From Saxidomus purpurata (lineage: Eukaryota; Mollusca; Bivalvia; Venerida; Veneridae): a stretch of DNA of 64,000 nt. Each line of letters starts with the position of its first letter. Within the stretch, counting starts at the first letter, position 1. The position numbers and the translations under genes were made by a program. The stretch covers positions 38,085,818-38,149,817 of the forward strand of contig JAFMSR010000014.1 in assembly GCA_022818135.1 (NCBI GenBank), read 5' to 3'. The notes beneath the pieces are model-generated. The model worked only from the letters and a program-made list of their open reading frames with translations. It was not told the DNA's origin and ran no database searches. Below are positions 12,648 to 26,135 of the stretch, one piece after another.

Positions 12648-13289
12648 ATGCAGTGGAGAGAACTCCTATAAGCATTTTTCCACTTTTTCATTGTATGTTT
12701 TGTTCTTGCTGCATATATGCTAATCTATGAAAAAATAAAATATTTTTAAACTAACTGTGACCTAGACTCCATGAGCATTGCTGAAACAAACTTGGTGGAG
12801 GACTATTAGACAATACTACACACAGATATCTAACTAAGCTCTGGGTGATGTGATTTACTTCCAGTCTATATACAACAAATGAATTCCCTGATACCAGGAA
12901 GGATGAGGCATGAGTGCATTCATGTATTTTCCAGACAATAAAAAAGGTATTTCAGTTTTAACATATTTTTAATTCAATATCAAACAAATACAGATCACAG
13001 GTCTTTCTAAGACCCTTAAACATGAACAATATAGTGGTGAGTCATAGTGTTGTCTAACATCAAATACAGGATTCATTACAAACCTACAGTCAAACCAGTG
13101 CTAAGCAATGTACCAAAGTAAATTACAAATTTAGTCATTTCCATGTGGCTGCTTTATACAGATGTATTTGACTTACAACTTGTGGCTTTGGATGAATAAA
13201 TAGCACAGGCTTCTCCCAGTTGTTCACTTGTGCAGATTTAACTATTTTATACGAATTTATTTACTATCAATTGCGAAACAAGTTCTTAC

Positions 13290-13505
13290 AACTTATATCA
13301 GTTCAGTTTTATTTAGCTAATCGGCAAATACAAGTGCCTTTGGCCATCTAACATATAACACAGTGAATACTAATTCAACGAGAGGCAATGCGGAATTATC
13401 TGTGTCTTGCCGAAGAACACTACCACTACTTGGGCACTGGTGGGGATCAAACCAGAGACCTCCTGAGGCAAACTCTCTACCACTACACTTTGGTGGCAGA
13501 TTTAA
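13290..13505 (-). repeat. tRNA-derived SINE head
   Basis: On the minus strand an A-box-like TGTAGTGGTAGAGAGTTTGCC is followed by a B-box-like GGTTTGATCCCC. There is no cloverleaf of a functional tRNA. Confidence 0.5.
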
Positions 13506-14689
13506 CCTAAAAGTTTGTGGATATTAATGCTAAATTGAAACAATTTTTGATACATAAAAGAATACAGTGCAATGTTTAAAATGGCCAAATCTTGAAGTAG
13601 TAAAAACAAAATTTACAGCTAACTTTTATTTGAATATTTTGGCATTATAAACATTTGAAAAAAAAATTACTTAAACAATGGTAAAAATTGCAGTTCACAT
13701 GCAGATAGTAAACCAAACAGTGGATCTACATTTTAAGCATAAAAACTATATGATATGTTGAGGTATTTTGAAATTTTTGTCTATCAAAACTAACAAGCTC
13801 TCCAGATTCCAGCCACTAAGATCTAATTCCTATGGCCCTCAATCACCGGGAGGTTTTGTGATTACAGGTTTGACCTGGGTGGCGGTCAGGAATAATTTAC
13901 CTCCTTTATTATCATTAAAAACGTGAGCTAAAAGTTTTATGACACTGATAGCTGTCTGTTTCTGGAAGCTTGGCACCAATGAACATTAATTATAGGAGCA
14001 AAGGAAGGTACATGTAGGTACCAGAACCTAATTTTGGTATGAGGCTGTTGGGGTTTAAACAGGACAGTCTAAACACAATTAATAACCTCAGAAAACTGAC
14101 CCAAAACTGTTTCAAACAATTGTAAGTTGCTAACTGATCATAACATATACAAGATATTTTATTTTATGTTGGATACACATATAATTGCGTAAATAAATAA
14201 ACAGAGAAATTTCATATAAAATGAATATGGTCTGATGAGATTCATATAGATAATTTACTCTTGTGTTAAGATACAATAAAAAATGCAATACATTCATTTA
14301 AATTACAATTTCTGTTTGTACCATTAGAAAAATCTGACTGCATATCTCCTATACAGGTATAGGCAGCATGTAGTAAGACTGAATATATAGCAATGGACTA
14401 TTTTCTGGCATCAATTGTCCGTTTGCTATTCCTCAGTATGTCTCAGAACAAGACTAGGAAGACATGGATCTATGTGTTTCAAGACAAAAATAGTAATGAT
14501 ACATATATGTCAGAATGGTGATGTACTTTGCAGGTTTTTTTCTTTTTATAAATGCTAAATGCATAAAATTTGTTATCAAATAAAAGTGAAGACATTTCAT
14601 CGCTAAAAAGATGCTTCAATTTCTTCGCTACTTTTACGCTAAGTTCATCTCTAAGATAGGAGAACACTGAAAAGCATTTCTGACATATT

Positions 14690-14765
14690 CAGTGCCAAGG
14701 CAACGATTCGAACAAGGGACCTCTAGATTTGTAGTCCTCGACCTGCATGCCTTCCTGGCTGATAT
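14690..14765 (-). repeat. Short tRNA-like SINE fragment
   Basis: Minus strand carries TTGTTCGAATCG, a B-box variant, after a GGCATGCAGGTCGAGGACTAC stretch. Only weak support. Between 12660 and 15360 I see nothing else coding. Confidence 0.3.
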
Positions 14766-15360
14766 CTCTAAAAAGCATTGCTTAAAAATTTCCTTTTGTA
14801 TGTAATATATAGTGCCTCACAGGATTTCTTTTAACAGGAAATTTCGGAGGATACTTTGTTTAATCATGTATGTATCCGTACTGTTGACATTGGGAGTGAG
14901 ACATAAATAATCTATTAATCGTAATTAACTGCATAAGCACATATATCTTTATATTTTCTGTAAGTGATACTTTTTAATATCTATATTCTAACATTAACGA
15001 AACAAAGAGGTTAAATGCACACATTTGTCTGACTATATAACTGGCCCCTAACAATTCACAGAAATAAAAGCTTTTTTCTTCCCATGGCAAGTTTGATTAT
15101 TATAAAATTATTAAATTGCTAACCTGACAACATTAGATAAGCTATGTTTAGATAGTCTAAAAAGTGAACAATATAACTGTATATAAAAGTGTTGAAATAG
15201 TTTAAGAGTTTGTGGCACAAGTGAGAGATCAATACAATGGTAATACATACCAACTACCTGGTTATGACACAATCACTTAGCACAGCTATACATGTGTATT
15301 AGTTTTTATAGAACTTGATCATTTTCATATATCACTGAAATTGACTGTTTTTTTTTATAG

Positions 15361-16093
15361 ATATGGCTCAAATCTGGAGGTTGCCACATACCCTAGTATT
15401 TTTTTTACCAGTAACAAACATTTTTTTAGTAACAGCAACATCATCCAAATCTGAACTGACAGGAGGAAATATCCATTTCTGTTAAAAACAAGAAACATCT
15501 TTATAAAAAGATAAACAACATTGAGCGAGGAACAGTTTGGTATATCCATAAAAATCTCTCCAATGATGGCAGCTGAATATGCAGTCCCCTGCAGTCTAGT
15601 CTCAATAATTCGACTCCAAACGCAGACCCATCTTACATACGGACATTTTATAGATATCTGCGCTTTTACGGAGGCTGGATAGCGCCTAGCAAAAAATATA
15701 ACGATATTCACCCGTTGAGTACAATTATTTGGACTACCTGTAGTCTATCTTTAGATCGGCAGCTACATCATTTATCAATGAAGGGATCATGTGATCAAGA
15801 GGATCCGATACAAATCCCATTCATCACTCTTCCCATAACATTGATTGGTGCAAAAAGTAGGTCAACACCCAGCTTTTACCAAAAAAACGATCTAATCACC
15901 TACTCATTTCTGTGTCCCTTAGAAACACTAGCAACAAAAGGTAACATCCTATATGCTTCAAGTAACAAGAAAGTCTCATGGTAACATCCATTTCTACTCT
16001 AAAAATAAAATGATCTACTCATTTCTGTGCTTCTATGTAGCATTAGTAACAAAAATACACGGGTATGTGGCAACATCCAGATTTGAGCCATAT
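15361..16093. mobile_element. Non-autonomous TIR element, about 733 bp
   Basis: Terminal 33 bp are inverted copies with one mismatch (ATATGGCTCAAATCTGGA...GCCACATACCC at 15361-15393; reverse complement at 16061-16093). Inside, GTAACA-rich blocks and the phrase CTACTCATTTCTGTG repeat. The left half also contains a copy of the 'GGCGCTATCCAGCCTC' dispersed repeat (15590-15735). No transposase reading frame. Confidence 0.7.
15590..15735 (-). repeat. 'GGCGCTATCCAGCCTC' dispersed repeat, copy 1
   Basis: Matches 27125-27265 and 39838-39985: GAATATCGTTATATTTTTTG, CTAGGCGCTATCCAGCCTC, GCGCAGATATCTATAAAATG, and TTGAGACTAG in the same order. Confidence 0.8.
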
Positions 16094-16296
16094 TATGCTA
16101 TTTCTGCCACTAGATTTAAGATATTCTGTGCATATTGTGTAATAAATGTACATCTATATAACGTGTTTACGTTTTCTAACTAAAAATAAAAACCAATTGC
16201 ACATAGTCAAAAGTTTGAAATGAAATAGTAAGATGAAATGCTAGCAAAAAATGATATATATAATATATATGTGTAAGAGTATATAATAACAAATGT

Positions 16297-17399
16297 AACA
16301 AGAGGGCGAAGTAGGCCCTATATTGCTCACCCAAATCAACAGAGAGCATCTTTAACACATGATCAGACCCCTAATTTGTATTCCTATAAAGGTATGTACA
16401 TATGAAACAATAATAACTTTCCTTTCAGAAAATGTGAGTTCTGAGTGTTTATATGGGTACTATCTAATCTGATCTGGAGATCAAAATTCTAAGCAAATGC
16501 AATAAAGTTAGTTACTTGAACAAACTTTATGATGACAGTTTCACCAATTTTTCATTATGGATAAAAAAGTAGCCTCTAGAGTTTCTAAAGCATCTTCTCT
16601 TACCTGACCTAGTGACCTAGTTTTCCAAACCATTTGTGCCCTGGCCACTTGACCAAGAAACAATCGAAACAAACAGTCGTAACATATTTCATGGAGACTG
16701 GGTATAAAATGCGACGACAAGTGTGTATCTGACACTTTCCAATTTGATGCAATGACCTAGATTTTTCTATACCCACTTAGTATATACTCACTTGACCTAG
16801 GTTTACTAAGATCCGATCATGCTACATGTAGACGAGACTGAAACTGCAGCGTCTACAGTGTTTACTGGGTCTTTCGAAATAAAGTTGACCTAATGACCTA
16901 GTTCTTGACCTTCAATGTCCCAGTTTCAAGCATGGTAATAATTTGAGGGTGCAATGCTTTCTTCTGATGATGACTCAAGAAAATCAGACAGAAAACATTG
17001 CCTCCCACAGTATGATTTAACCTACATTTTGACCCTACATAACCCAGTTTCAAACTTGACCTAAATTGTTTGAAGACAACAATTTTGATTATTATTTTTT
17101 TAGTATCGGGTTGAAAATGTGGCCTATAGAGTGCTTAAAACGATTTTTTATGACTTAACCTAAAAACATAGGTTTTGACCCTACATCATCCATGATCAAA
17201 CTCAGTTTAGCTTTTATCAAGGTCAACATTGTCATGAAGATTTGTTAGGATTGAATACAATTGTGACCTCTCAAGTGGTAAGAACAAATTGTTAATGATG
17301 CAAAAATAAACAAAAAAAATGAACAGATGAACACATGCCTGGCAACCATTGATGAAAATTACTCACTAATAATCACTTTGTGCTCAGGTGAGCTAAAAA
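16297..17399 (-). mobile_element. HINE/pearl-like element with GACCTAG modules
   Basis: Read on the minus strand it starts with AGCTCACCTGAGCACAAAGTG at 17395 and ends with GGGTGAGC..ATAGGGCC..CCCTCTTGTT at 16297. The core has several diverged ~200-bp modules with GTGACCTAGTTTTTGACC and CCAGTTTCAAACTTGACC. The ends match those of the AGCTCACC family at 41370-42690, but the core is different. Confidence 0.7.
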
Positions 17400-18410
17400 G
17401 CATTAATAAACATACCATCCCAATAATGTTACATAATCAAGGTCTACACATGACAAGTATAAATCTAATCGACAAAAGGCACCTGTTTCAATTGTTTAAT
17501 TATGCAATATGCATAAAAGACCAGTCACTAAAGCCCATCTTGAAACTTTGTTTTTTGGTAAACTATTAAACTTAAAGCTATCACTGTAAATGATCCATAC
17601 CCTCTACCCACTAATGCGACTTGATACAAGAATTCCTAATTTGTCAAGTAGCTTCAGAAAAGGTATGCACCGTGAGAAAACAACTGACACAAATTTAATT
17701 TGTATTATTACTCAGTATAGGAATTGTTCCTAAATTGCCGTCTGTCTTCAAATTCTTGGTGGGGATATGTAAAATACTGCATGCACTACACAGCCTTTTC
17801 ACCGTAACAATTTCCACCCAGTATTACCCGTATTAACATCCACTGAAAGTAATTCACATTTACTCCAAGTATTTCTGAAATCCCTTGATTCATAAAAGAC
17901 GTATAGACCTGACACAAAATATTAAGATGCATTTATTATGACTTTGACCCTTGAAGTAGCCATAAAAGACTTCTTATATGACACATCCTCTAGGTACATG
18001 TATTTAGTACCAATAAATGCTAAAATGTTTTGATGCTTGGTAAAGTTGGAAGGCGAAAACGAAAACTATGAGGAAATGACCTTGACCTTTGAGAAAGCAA
18101 AAGCAAATTTCATATGTAAACTATATAATTGTGAATTTGTCTTTAGGTGAACAACAAGTTTTACTTATATATTTTTGATGGCTAAGTAAGCTAGAGGCCA
18201 AACATGATTAAATAACATAACATATAGTTTATTCGACATTAAATTGTAACATCCAATTCATAGTTGATAAATAAATAAAATAAAAGGAGAATAACATGAC
18301 CCCAACCTGTAAGAGAATGACATGATGATTCTTATGTACCCCTCAACCCCCATCCCCTGTCACTACTTTGTGAAAGTATAAATATAAATTAATATATATT
18401 AAATGTGTCG

Positions 18411-21400
18411 TCATCTTGGAGGCGCAGGTGTAAGATACTTCTTCAGCAGATAATGATCCTCTTGTCTTAGGCACCAGGGGGTCTTCTCATAGTCACATGA
18501 TAGTTTCACCTCAATCATGGTGACATCAGCACCATTTATAGTCAATGTATGTTTCTTCAGCACTTCATATTTTGTTGTATTTAATCCAGTTTCTCTATCT
18601 AACTTGTTTGTTTTCTAAAGGAAGAAAATAGGACAATAACTTTTATCAATGCAACTAAAAATAATCTAGTATGAAAAGGTAAAGTGTTTGTTTATTATAG
18701 TGTCTCCCCTATTTAAAGGTTCTTGACAGACCTATGTTTTTTTACCTAAAACAAGAGTAGGAAACTGTCACACAATACACCAATCAGAGAGGCATAACTC
18801 AGTATCTGGCAGTTCATATTTTTTGCAAAAGGTGTTTGAACTATAGAGCAGACAAAGCTAATTCACCTGTTTGAACTATTGAGCTGACAAGGCTAATTTC
18901 ACCATTTTTCGATAATTCAAGTGCCATAGTCCAAAAGTGCTTTGGGCAACTATGCTGGCTATCGAACTTGACCTATGCCCACAAATATTTTCAGCAAGTT
19001 TGGTGGCGACGTAAAGAGCAGAAAGGCTAATTTGCCCAATTTTTGATAATTCAAGGGCCATAATCTTAAAGTGGCTTCGGCAATTTGGCTAACTATCAAA
19101 CTGTGCCAAGGCATTATGCCCACAAATTTAAAGTGTTCAGCAAGTTTGATAAAGATCAGATGAAAACTGTTCTACATAGAGAGAGGACAAGGCTAATTTG
19201 GCAAATTTTGAATAATTCGAGGGCCATAATCCAAAAGGGCCTAGGGCGATCTAGCTGGTTATCAAACTTGACCGAGACATTATGCCGAAAAACATGTTCA
19301 GAGGTGAAGACCAGATGAAAACTTTACTTAAAAGAGCGAACAACTTGTGGACACTGCCCGCCCGCTGCAGGTGTTCCCATAATACTTCGCTTCTGGCGTA
19401 CAAAAGGTATGTATTACTCATGCATTTTATATACTGCTTCATAAGATTCTAACTCAATCCTACTATGTAAAATAATATTAGGAAATAAAATGTCTAGTGC
19501 CTTCACTGTACTGGTATGTCAACATCTATTTCACTTTGATAATATCAAAAAATAATTACATTTTCTTACGGACAGGGTTTTTAAAAGTAATTCTGAAAGA
19601 AGGAGATAATAAACAATTACAGGGTATTCATACTGAACTTGTGTGATAAATAAATGAGAGAAAAGATCTGCAGCATACCTCTTTCTGGTTAAAAAATCTC
19701 TTGTTGTCCCTTGGTCTCTCTTTCTTGTCATGGATATGATGAAATGTCCCTAAACCTGTGGTAATATTCTTTGGTCTTCGCACCTTAAATATAGCATTCA
19801 TCAATTCTTATCTGTTCACCAAAATTGATACCAATACCAATACCAATGCCAATATCAATATCAATATCAATATCAATATCAATATCAATATCAATACAAA
19901 TACCAATCAAAATGAAATTCTAAAAATAACATCAGTACACTTAACTGGATAAGTGAAGAAAATATATTCTTGCATAACGGATAGGCATTACCGGTAATTT
20001 TGCCCATGCAGGAAAAACCGGTCTGGCACCCCTCCTACACCAGACGACTCTCGTGAATTACTTATGACGTAACATTATAAACATTGTGACGTCACTTCCC
20101 TAAACACAACGTAGGAATATCAATTGCTTTTTATGATAATTCATCATTTTGATAAGTTTGAATTTAGAAATCTACTTTAAAGTGCAAGACAGTATGCAAG
20201 AAAAAGTTTCCATCATGAGACATCTGCCTCAGATGGAAATATCCGTCACCTCTGAACCTCGATCTGAACCTCATGTTAATGACAGAAACTATTATCCCTG
20301 CTGAAAAGTGCCATCAAACAAGCCACTATAATTGATGGTTAGAATGTTATTATGATTTATGACATGGAAACATGCTGCATCTTTATCCATGTATTAAAAG
20401 TTTTGCTAAACTAAGTAAAAAAAAAAAAAATACATTTGTATAACCTAATTCATTTCACAGTTTCTGGTAAAACGTTTAACATGGTTAGTATTGAACATTA
20501 TGATTTTAATTTACATCCAATACAGTGTAACAAACCTCATACTCGGCGACAGCTTCTCCATTCTTCTCAATAAATTTTGTCATCTGAAAATTACATGTTG
20601 GATTTTTTATGACAAAAAGAACAAAACACTGACTCCAGGATAAAGTTTATAAATGTACAATGAATATCTCTGTTATGAACACAACTTTTTAATCTTATAC
20701 ATCAACTCTATTTAAGGAGGCATACATGTAACTCAGTACATTGTATCTGGCAGTTCATAGGTTTTGTAAAACCTGTTTGAACTGTAGAGCAGACAAGGCT
20801 AATTTCATCATTTTTCGATAATTCAAAGGGCCATAATCCAAAAGTGCCTTGGGTGATGGCTATACACTTTACAAGTAGTTACATGTATGAATATGTGCAT
20901 TTAATAGAGCATTATGTTGTTAAAATAATTTGTTATACATGTGCAGTTACCAGTTTGTGATTTACACTTTACAATTGGTTACATGCAATCTGTGTGACAT
21001 TGTAATGTTTAAAAAGTATCCCACTGACCAGAAGTCCTGCTTTCCGCAACCTAACATAGAATTCATCATCTTCTCTACCCCAGCCCCAGTATCTATTTGA
21101 CATTCCATTTGCCTGAAAAAAAAGAGGTTTTACAGTTTGTCGTACATTCAGATGCAATCAAATGCTCCGATTTTATTCAAAAGAAGAAATATTTATTTTC
21201 CATATTGACACAATACGAAAATAAATTATTTCACTAATTTAGGAGGATTGTGACATAAAATTCTTAAGCTCCGCACTAAACCTATTTATAACTCAATGCA
21301 AAAGTTGGGACAAACTGTAAGCAGGTAAGCTCCCATACAATAAATTTACTTATTCCTGTAATATAGACCTATAAACTATACTTAATACTTTAATAGCCTG

Positions 21401-23266
21401 CAAGTAATTCTGCTTTTAGTAACCAGAGCAGACCATGACGAGCCTGGATATGTTGGCAGTATGATCATGATCTGCACTGTTCACTATTCACTTACTCAAC
21501 TTTCAATGAACATGAAATGGTACTATTCAAATTGAAAGATTGAAAATTAAAGTTCACTTAAGAAATTTAGCAGGGTCAACTTTAATGTGATATACATGAG
21601 GCAAAATGAATTGTGTGTTTACTGTCTCCCGACAGACCATAACTTTTAACTGTCAACTTCAAACTTTTATATGAGAAAATTATCAAAAAGAGCAATTTTA
21701 AAGAGTTTGAGAGCAAAAACAAAAACAACTTGCAGATCGACTGACTGACCTTAAATCATTTGGCAAAGACACCAGAAACACATATATTTTTTGTTTGGCC
21801 TTACCATCTTGAAGTGGAATTTAGTGACTAGAAGAATGCCTCCAATAAAAGAATGATAATGGTACAGTGGATGTAAGTCTGGTGCTGATACATGGAATGG
21901 TCCATCTTCTGGATAAGAATAGTTCAATGCATCATTGAGGGGTAGCAGGTCAACATCGTGCATAGCTATATAATCACAGTCATTGCTACTCTCCAACACA
22001 CCAGTGTTTACGAGCGATCCTCTGTTGAACCTAAAACAGTAATGAAATTTTTTATACTGTAAATTGAGTTATTTTCGAGTGACGAAAATTTTGCGATTTG
22101 TCAGCAGACGGACTTATTTGCGTATTTTAAATTTGCGGAAGGAGAATTCTCTAATAGGAAATCTACAAGATTTTTAAATTGTGAAGTGAGAAATTCATGA
22201 AGATAACAAAAATTAAATCATCATGAATATTCACCAAATAGGCAAATTAACAATATAGCTTTTAATAGTACTGTAGTATAACTATTATCATTATTCTTGA
22301 AAACAGTGCTCTTGTATTGAAAATAACGTTTCCTTCATTTTATTTTATACCAGTACAGACTAGGATTCAGAGTCTGTCATGTTTTCAGCATGTTCAAGAT
22401 GGCTTCAGTTTTAACCATCCTTTTAACTTAGAAATGTTCAAATAATTTGTTTTTTTCAATCAGTGACAGTTCATATAAAATCTGCAAAAACACAAAGGGA
22501 ATAAAACAGTTGTATCTAACTATCTTTTACCTTATTATTATTTTTTATACTAGTTTATTTTAGCGATTGTGAAGAAAGCTTGTAGCTTATCCAGTCACTC
22601 TCAAGTCCGCTTCCTGGAAAAACCAGTACTGGTGTCATATGAGGAAGTACGGTTGTGACCCCAGTGGTGCTCAAACCTGCAACCTCCGGGATGAGCGGCA
22701 GACACCTTAACCTCTACACCACTGCTCTTTAATTTACACAAGACCCCGTAATAGTCTCAGTGATGCACATTTTTAGACGTAGTATCAGGATAAACTAACC
22801 ATATAGCTGGTATGATAAGGACTGGATTATATCAAACACACTTACTGGCAAAAATATCACCTCTAAATTTTGAAATTAAATGAATAACATACCTGTGAGT
22901 ATCAACTTGATTCACAACAAGAATTTCATGTCTAATACGTTTTCTGCTGAGATATTTGTGTATATGCGGAGCAAATTCTAGTAATTCTTCTAATCTATCT
23001 CTGAAAGGAACAATTACTGCCAGTTTATGAGGACCCCACTCCTTGTTGTCACCATCTGAGACGGCTAGATTAGTTTCTTTTGGCACATGCTGATTATCTC
23101 GGACTACATCCTCGTATGCTGTATCTTGGTTTCCGTTATGACCTTCATCCTCCTTGTAACAAGGGGTCAAGGTCGGATTGGAGTAGATAAATACAACTGT
23201 CAGTGTACATGAGTATATGACTGTGACATAAACAAGCCATTTAAAAAGAGGTATCTGCCTGGCCAT
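18411..23266 (-). CDS. B4GALT7: Xylosylprotein beta-1,4-galactosyltransferase 7
   Basis: Adds the first galactose to xylose in the glycosaminoglycan linker of proteoglycans, in the Golgi. Coding exons: 22893-23266, 21805-22030, 21029-21112, 19679-19783, 18411-18614. Phases close for 330 residues, close to the 327 of the human enzyme. The start at 23266 has TGA directly before it in frame. Residues about 9-29 are a type II membrane anchor. Catalytic landmarks: [17 protein letters not shown] (DVD metal site), [18 protein letters not shown] (metal His pair) and CDYEKTPWC near the end. A possible AATAAA lies at 18228-18233. Likely 5' UTR exons are 23267-23464 (acceptor at 23465) and 26136-26244; that link is inferred. 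An additional in-phase 48-nt exon lies at 20536-20583. Confidence 0.96.
18770..19320. repeat. Tandem ~190-bp modules in the B4GALT7 last intron
   Basis: Three diverged modules contain GATAATTCAAGGGCCATAAT, GAGCAGACAAGGCTAATTT and TGCCCACAAATxTTxAGC. A single further module is at 20725-20860. GGGCCATAAT is the reverse complement of the ATTATGGCCC box seen in other families. Confidence 0.75.
19826..19915. repeat. (ATCAAT)n microsatellite
   Basis: Hexanucleotide array AATACC/AATATC/AATACA, next to B4GALT7 coding exon 4 (its acceptor side). Confidence 0.9.
20536..20583 (-). other. B4GALT7: Candidate cassette exon of B4GALT7 (48 nt, 16 codons)
   Basis: Flanked by TTTTCAG on the acceptor side and GAG|GTTTGT on the donor side. 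It begins and ends in phase 0, like the junction it sits in, and reads [16 protein letters not shown] without stop. It would insert 16 residues between AGLL and [10 protein letters not shown]. From memory the human and fly enzymes run continuously there. Inclusion would give a 346-residue protein. Confidence 0.5.
22575..22735 (-). repeat. tRNA-derived SINE head
   Basis: Minus strand shows TGGTGTAGAGGTTAAGGTGTC (A-box-like) and GCAGGTTTGAGCACC (B-box-like). Located in the first coding intron of B4GALT7. Confidence 0.5.
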
Positions 23267-23740
23267 TCAACATTTAATTCAGATAATATCTTTGTCGGTT
23301 TAGTTCTATATGCCATGCAGGTGCAAGCACTATTACAAATTTCCTATTTTGTTTTTCACTGACTTTTTTTCCTTTTTTATCTTTCCGTCACAACGTTTCT
23401 TCTGTTCCCATACATTGTATCACTGACAGCAAATTCACTACCGAGGCAAGAACTCTATGGTTACCTGCAAAATATTATACATATAGATTAGACTTAGATG
23501 ACACTGTCCAGCATTTCTTTAACTTTTATATTATTTGGTAACAGGTCTTGAAGAGTCGCAAAACACTTTAAGAGGGAGAAAAAAGAAGAGTTGTTGCCAT
23601 TTGGAGTTGGTCTTTCATACTTGGCCTATTCAAAGACGGAGCGAGAGAAAAAAAACACTACCCAAGATCATTAAGCAAAAGTCATCAACAAAGCCAAATA
23701 TACTGTAATATACTTAAGTCACATATTACTTAATAGCTTC

Positions 23741-24345
23741 AATAATTGCTACTCTAGAAAATGTACATCATATAACTTACATTAATATGAATCAAATATT
23801 CAAAATACCTTTGCTGCACAGCCACTGCATGCTTTTCAAATCCTTAGTTTATTGAACCCAAGAAATCTATAAACCATCATTTTGAATATTAGATTGTTTA
23901 GGCAAATGATACTGTCATGTTCAGCACAAAGTTCACAAAAGTTAATCCTTAAACATTCCTTAAAAACTTTCTCATATATTATGTCCAACATATTTGAATC
24001 AACAAATCAAAATGACCACTTCCTGTAGAGATGTTGCTGATAAATCCTGCTTCCTGTAAATTGATACTGAGGTTCCGGGTGGTCATTGTACAGAAAGATG
24101 TTGAATGCTATCTTTGTATCTATTTTTATGACCAAGTTCACTGAATGACCCCACAGAGATTAACTACATTGCCTCCTGTTTATCTTCACAGTGACGGCAG
24201 ATTTGCAAAATAAAGGGCTGCATGAGTTTTATACAGTCCTGTTCACTGTTAAAAAATAAAACATGAAAAAGGCAAGACTTATAGACACATAACTATGTGT
24301 GCATGTTTTTCCTCTCTATAATAGTTTCAAGTCAGTAACAGTTAA
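23741..24345. repeat. Segment duplicated inside the transposon at 47112-47740
   Basis: Collinear blocks shared with 47112-47740 include AGCTTCAATAATTGCTACTC, CTTTGCTGCACAGCCACT, TGCTGATAAATCCTGCTTCC and TTATAGACACATAA. Identity is high but with indels. Here it lies in the presumed 5' intron of B4GALT7. Confidence 0.85.
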
Positions 24346-25340
24346 ACTAATTTTAGACTGAAATCTCTGCACACTTGAGAAAATGAACATAAAAATACAA
24401 CTGAATGTACAAGTACATTAAGAATATCAAACTTAGAAAATTCCTACTAATTTGAACATTCTTGTAGAACATAATGTGAAAGAACTAGCCTCAAGGTACC
24501 AATTATTGACAGTTTTCAAGCAAAATACTCCATGAAAAAATAAAGTCAAGAAAGTCATCAATGTTTTAATATATTGCAGTAGACACGTGACTGTAGGACT
24601 CACATTTCTTACATAAATTGAATAGTGTTATTCAAGAGAATGACATGTGATAGCAGTTTAAAAATAACAAAATTTCATCCAAATTGAAGTGGTTAAGGGG
24701 ACCAACTATCAACATTTCTTGTGCTAAGTGAATACAAGGGGAAATAAATTCTAAATCTTCTAAGTTTCGTCAACTGTTGTCCAGTGCCTTTCAAACTGTT
24801 GTTTTGGTAAAGTACAAACCTTTACCATATGACAGGAAATAGTTGGAAAATATCCTTATGGTCTCCATACAAGGAAAATTCTTAGTTTTTTTTACAAGAT
24901 CGTCTGCTAAAATTAGATTGAAATGAAACATTTAACTAAAGCCAATGTGGCCTTTCATAATTATGACATGAGCTATAATATCAAATCAAAAGATGGTGGA
25001 AATTCCAAACAACTTTGAAATAAACACAAACTGCCTATAATTGGTACCTATCGTTAATTGGTACCCTGAGGCTAATTTTAAAAAATATTAGAAATTTGGA
25101 GTTTGAAAGCAAATACTTTGCAGAACATACTTAAGTTGAAAATTAAAGGGGGATAATCAGAATTTGTCCATGAAACAGATTTGTTTGAAACTTTAACATC
25201 TGATCATTTACACTCATTTATGTTCACTTAGCACTTAATTCAAGTAAGATTTTCACTAGAGGTATTTTAAAGATTGATTAACCTATCCTGGTTGTCCAAC
25301 CAAGATAGAGTTATTTTATCATAAGTAAAAATTTGATACA
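24346..25340. other. Intronic/intergenic stretch with no gene
   Basis: AT-rich; I see no exon with consistent splice sites and no clear repeat. GGTACCAAT-type short motifs recur without order. Confidence 0.5.
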
Positions 25341-25354
25341 CACTGTGGCATCAG

Positions 25355-25460
25355 TGTCTTTGCCCAAAAACACACCTTGTGCTTGAGCTGGGATTTAAAC
25401 CCCGAGACCTTTGGTCCGGAGGCGAACATCACAACCACTGAGCTACTGAGGCCCACAAAT
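25355..25460 (-). repeat. tRNA-derived SINE head
   Basis: Minus strand reads TAGCTCAGTGGTTGTGATG (A box) and, about 40 bases on, GGGGTTTAAATCCC (B box). Clear tRNA ancestry but no intact acceptor stem. Confidence 0.6.
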
Positions 25461-25469
25461 ATTGCACAA

Positions 25470-25790
25470 ATTATTTGCTTCGCGTGACATCATGCTGACC
25501 AGTTAACCAATCAGATCGCATTCTTTTTTTCATTCGGTAAAAGGTGAAAACACAGACTTAACCATTGACTCATATGCAAGTTTAATTTTTTTTTAAACGA
25601 AACAAAAAGCTTTTGACAACATAGAATTATTATAAAAACAATCTGATAGTTTCAAGGTAATGGAAGATTGTCGTCTTCTTTGGTTTCTAATCTTGGTTAT
25701 TATATTATTCAAAGTTAAAGATGCATAGAGACCAGTGATGACAGCAGAGGAATCACCTTTCCCTAATGTAAATAATTTTTCAGTACCCAG
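25470..25790. repeat. Dispersed repeat, inverted copy of 8815-9330
   Basis: Carries CTGACCAGTTAACCAATCAG and GGTAAAAGGTGAAAAC, reverse complements of blocks at 9230-9300. The remainder aligns more loosely. Confidence 0.6.
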
Positions 25791-26135
25791 ATGTGCTCAG
25801 CCGAGAATACCTCTTGAAAAATTGCGACAAAAATAGCCAATTAATTACGATATTACCATAATTTGAATAGGTATTTGTGCAATTACCACTCAAGTTGTGT
25901 TAAAGTTTTTATATATTTAGAAATGTCAGAACGTCATCTTTACAATGACATATGTTTTAGTTCATTCGGACAAAAAATGTTGCTTTTACAGCATGTTTTT
26001 TGATATCCGGGTTTTCCAAAATGGAAATTGTTTTACACTTGTCCCAATAAAATATAGTTGAACTTGACATTAAAGTTCTTTATACCCAAAGTCCGTCCCA
26101 ATATTTTTATGAGCTAGTAATAAGTATTTTTTTAC

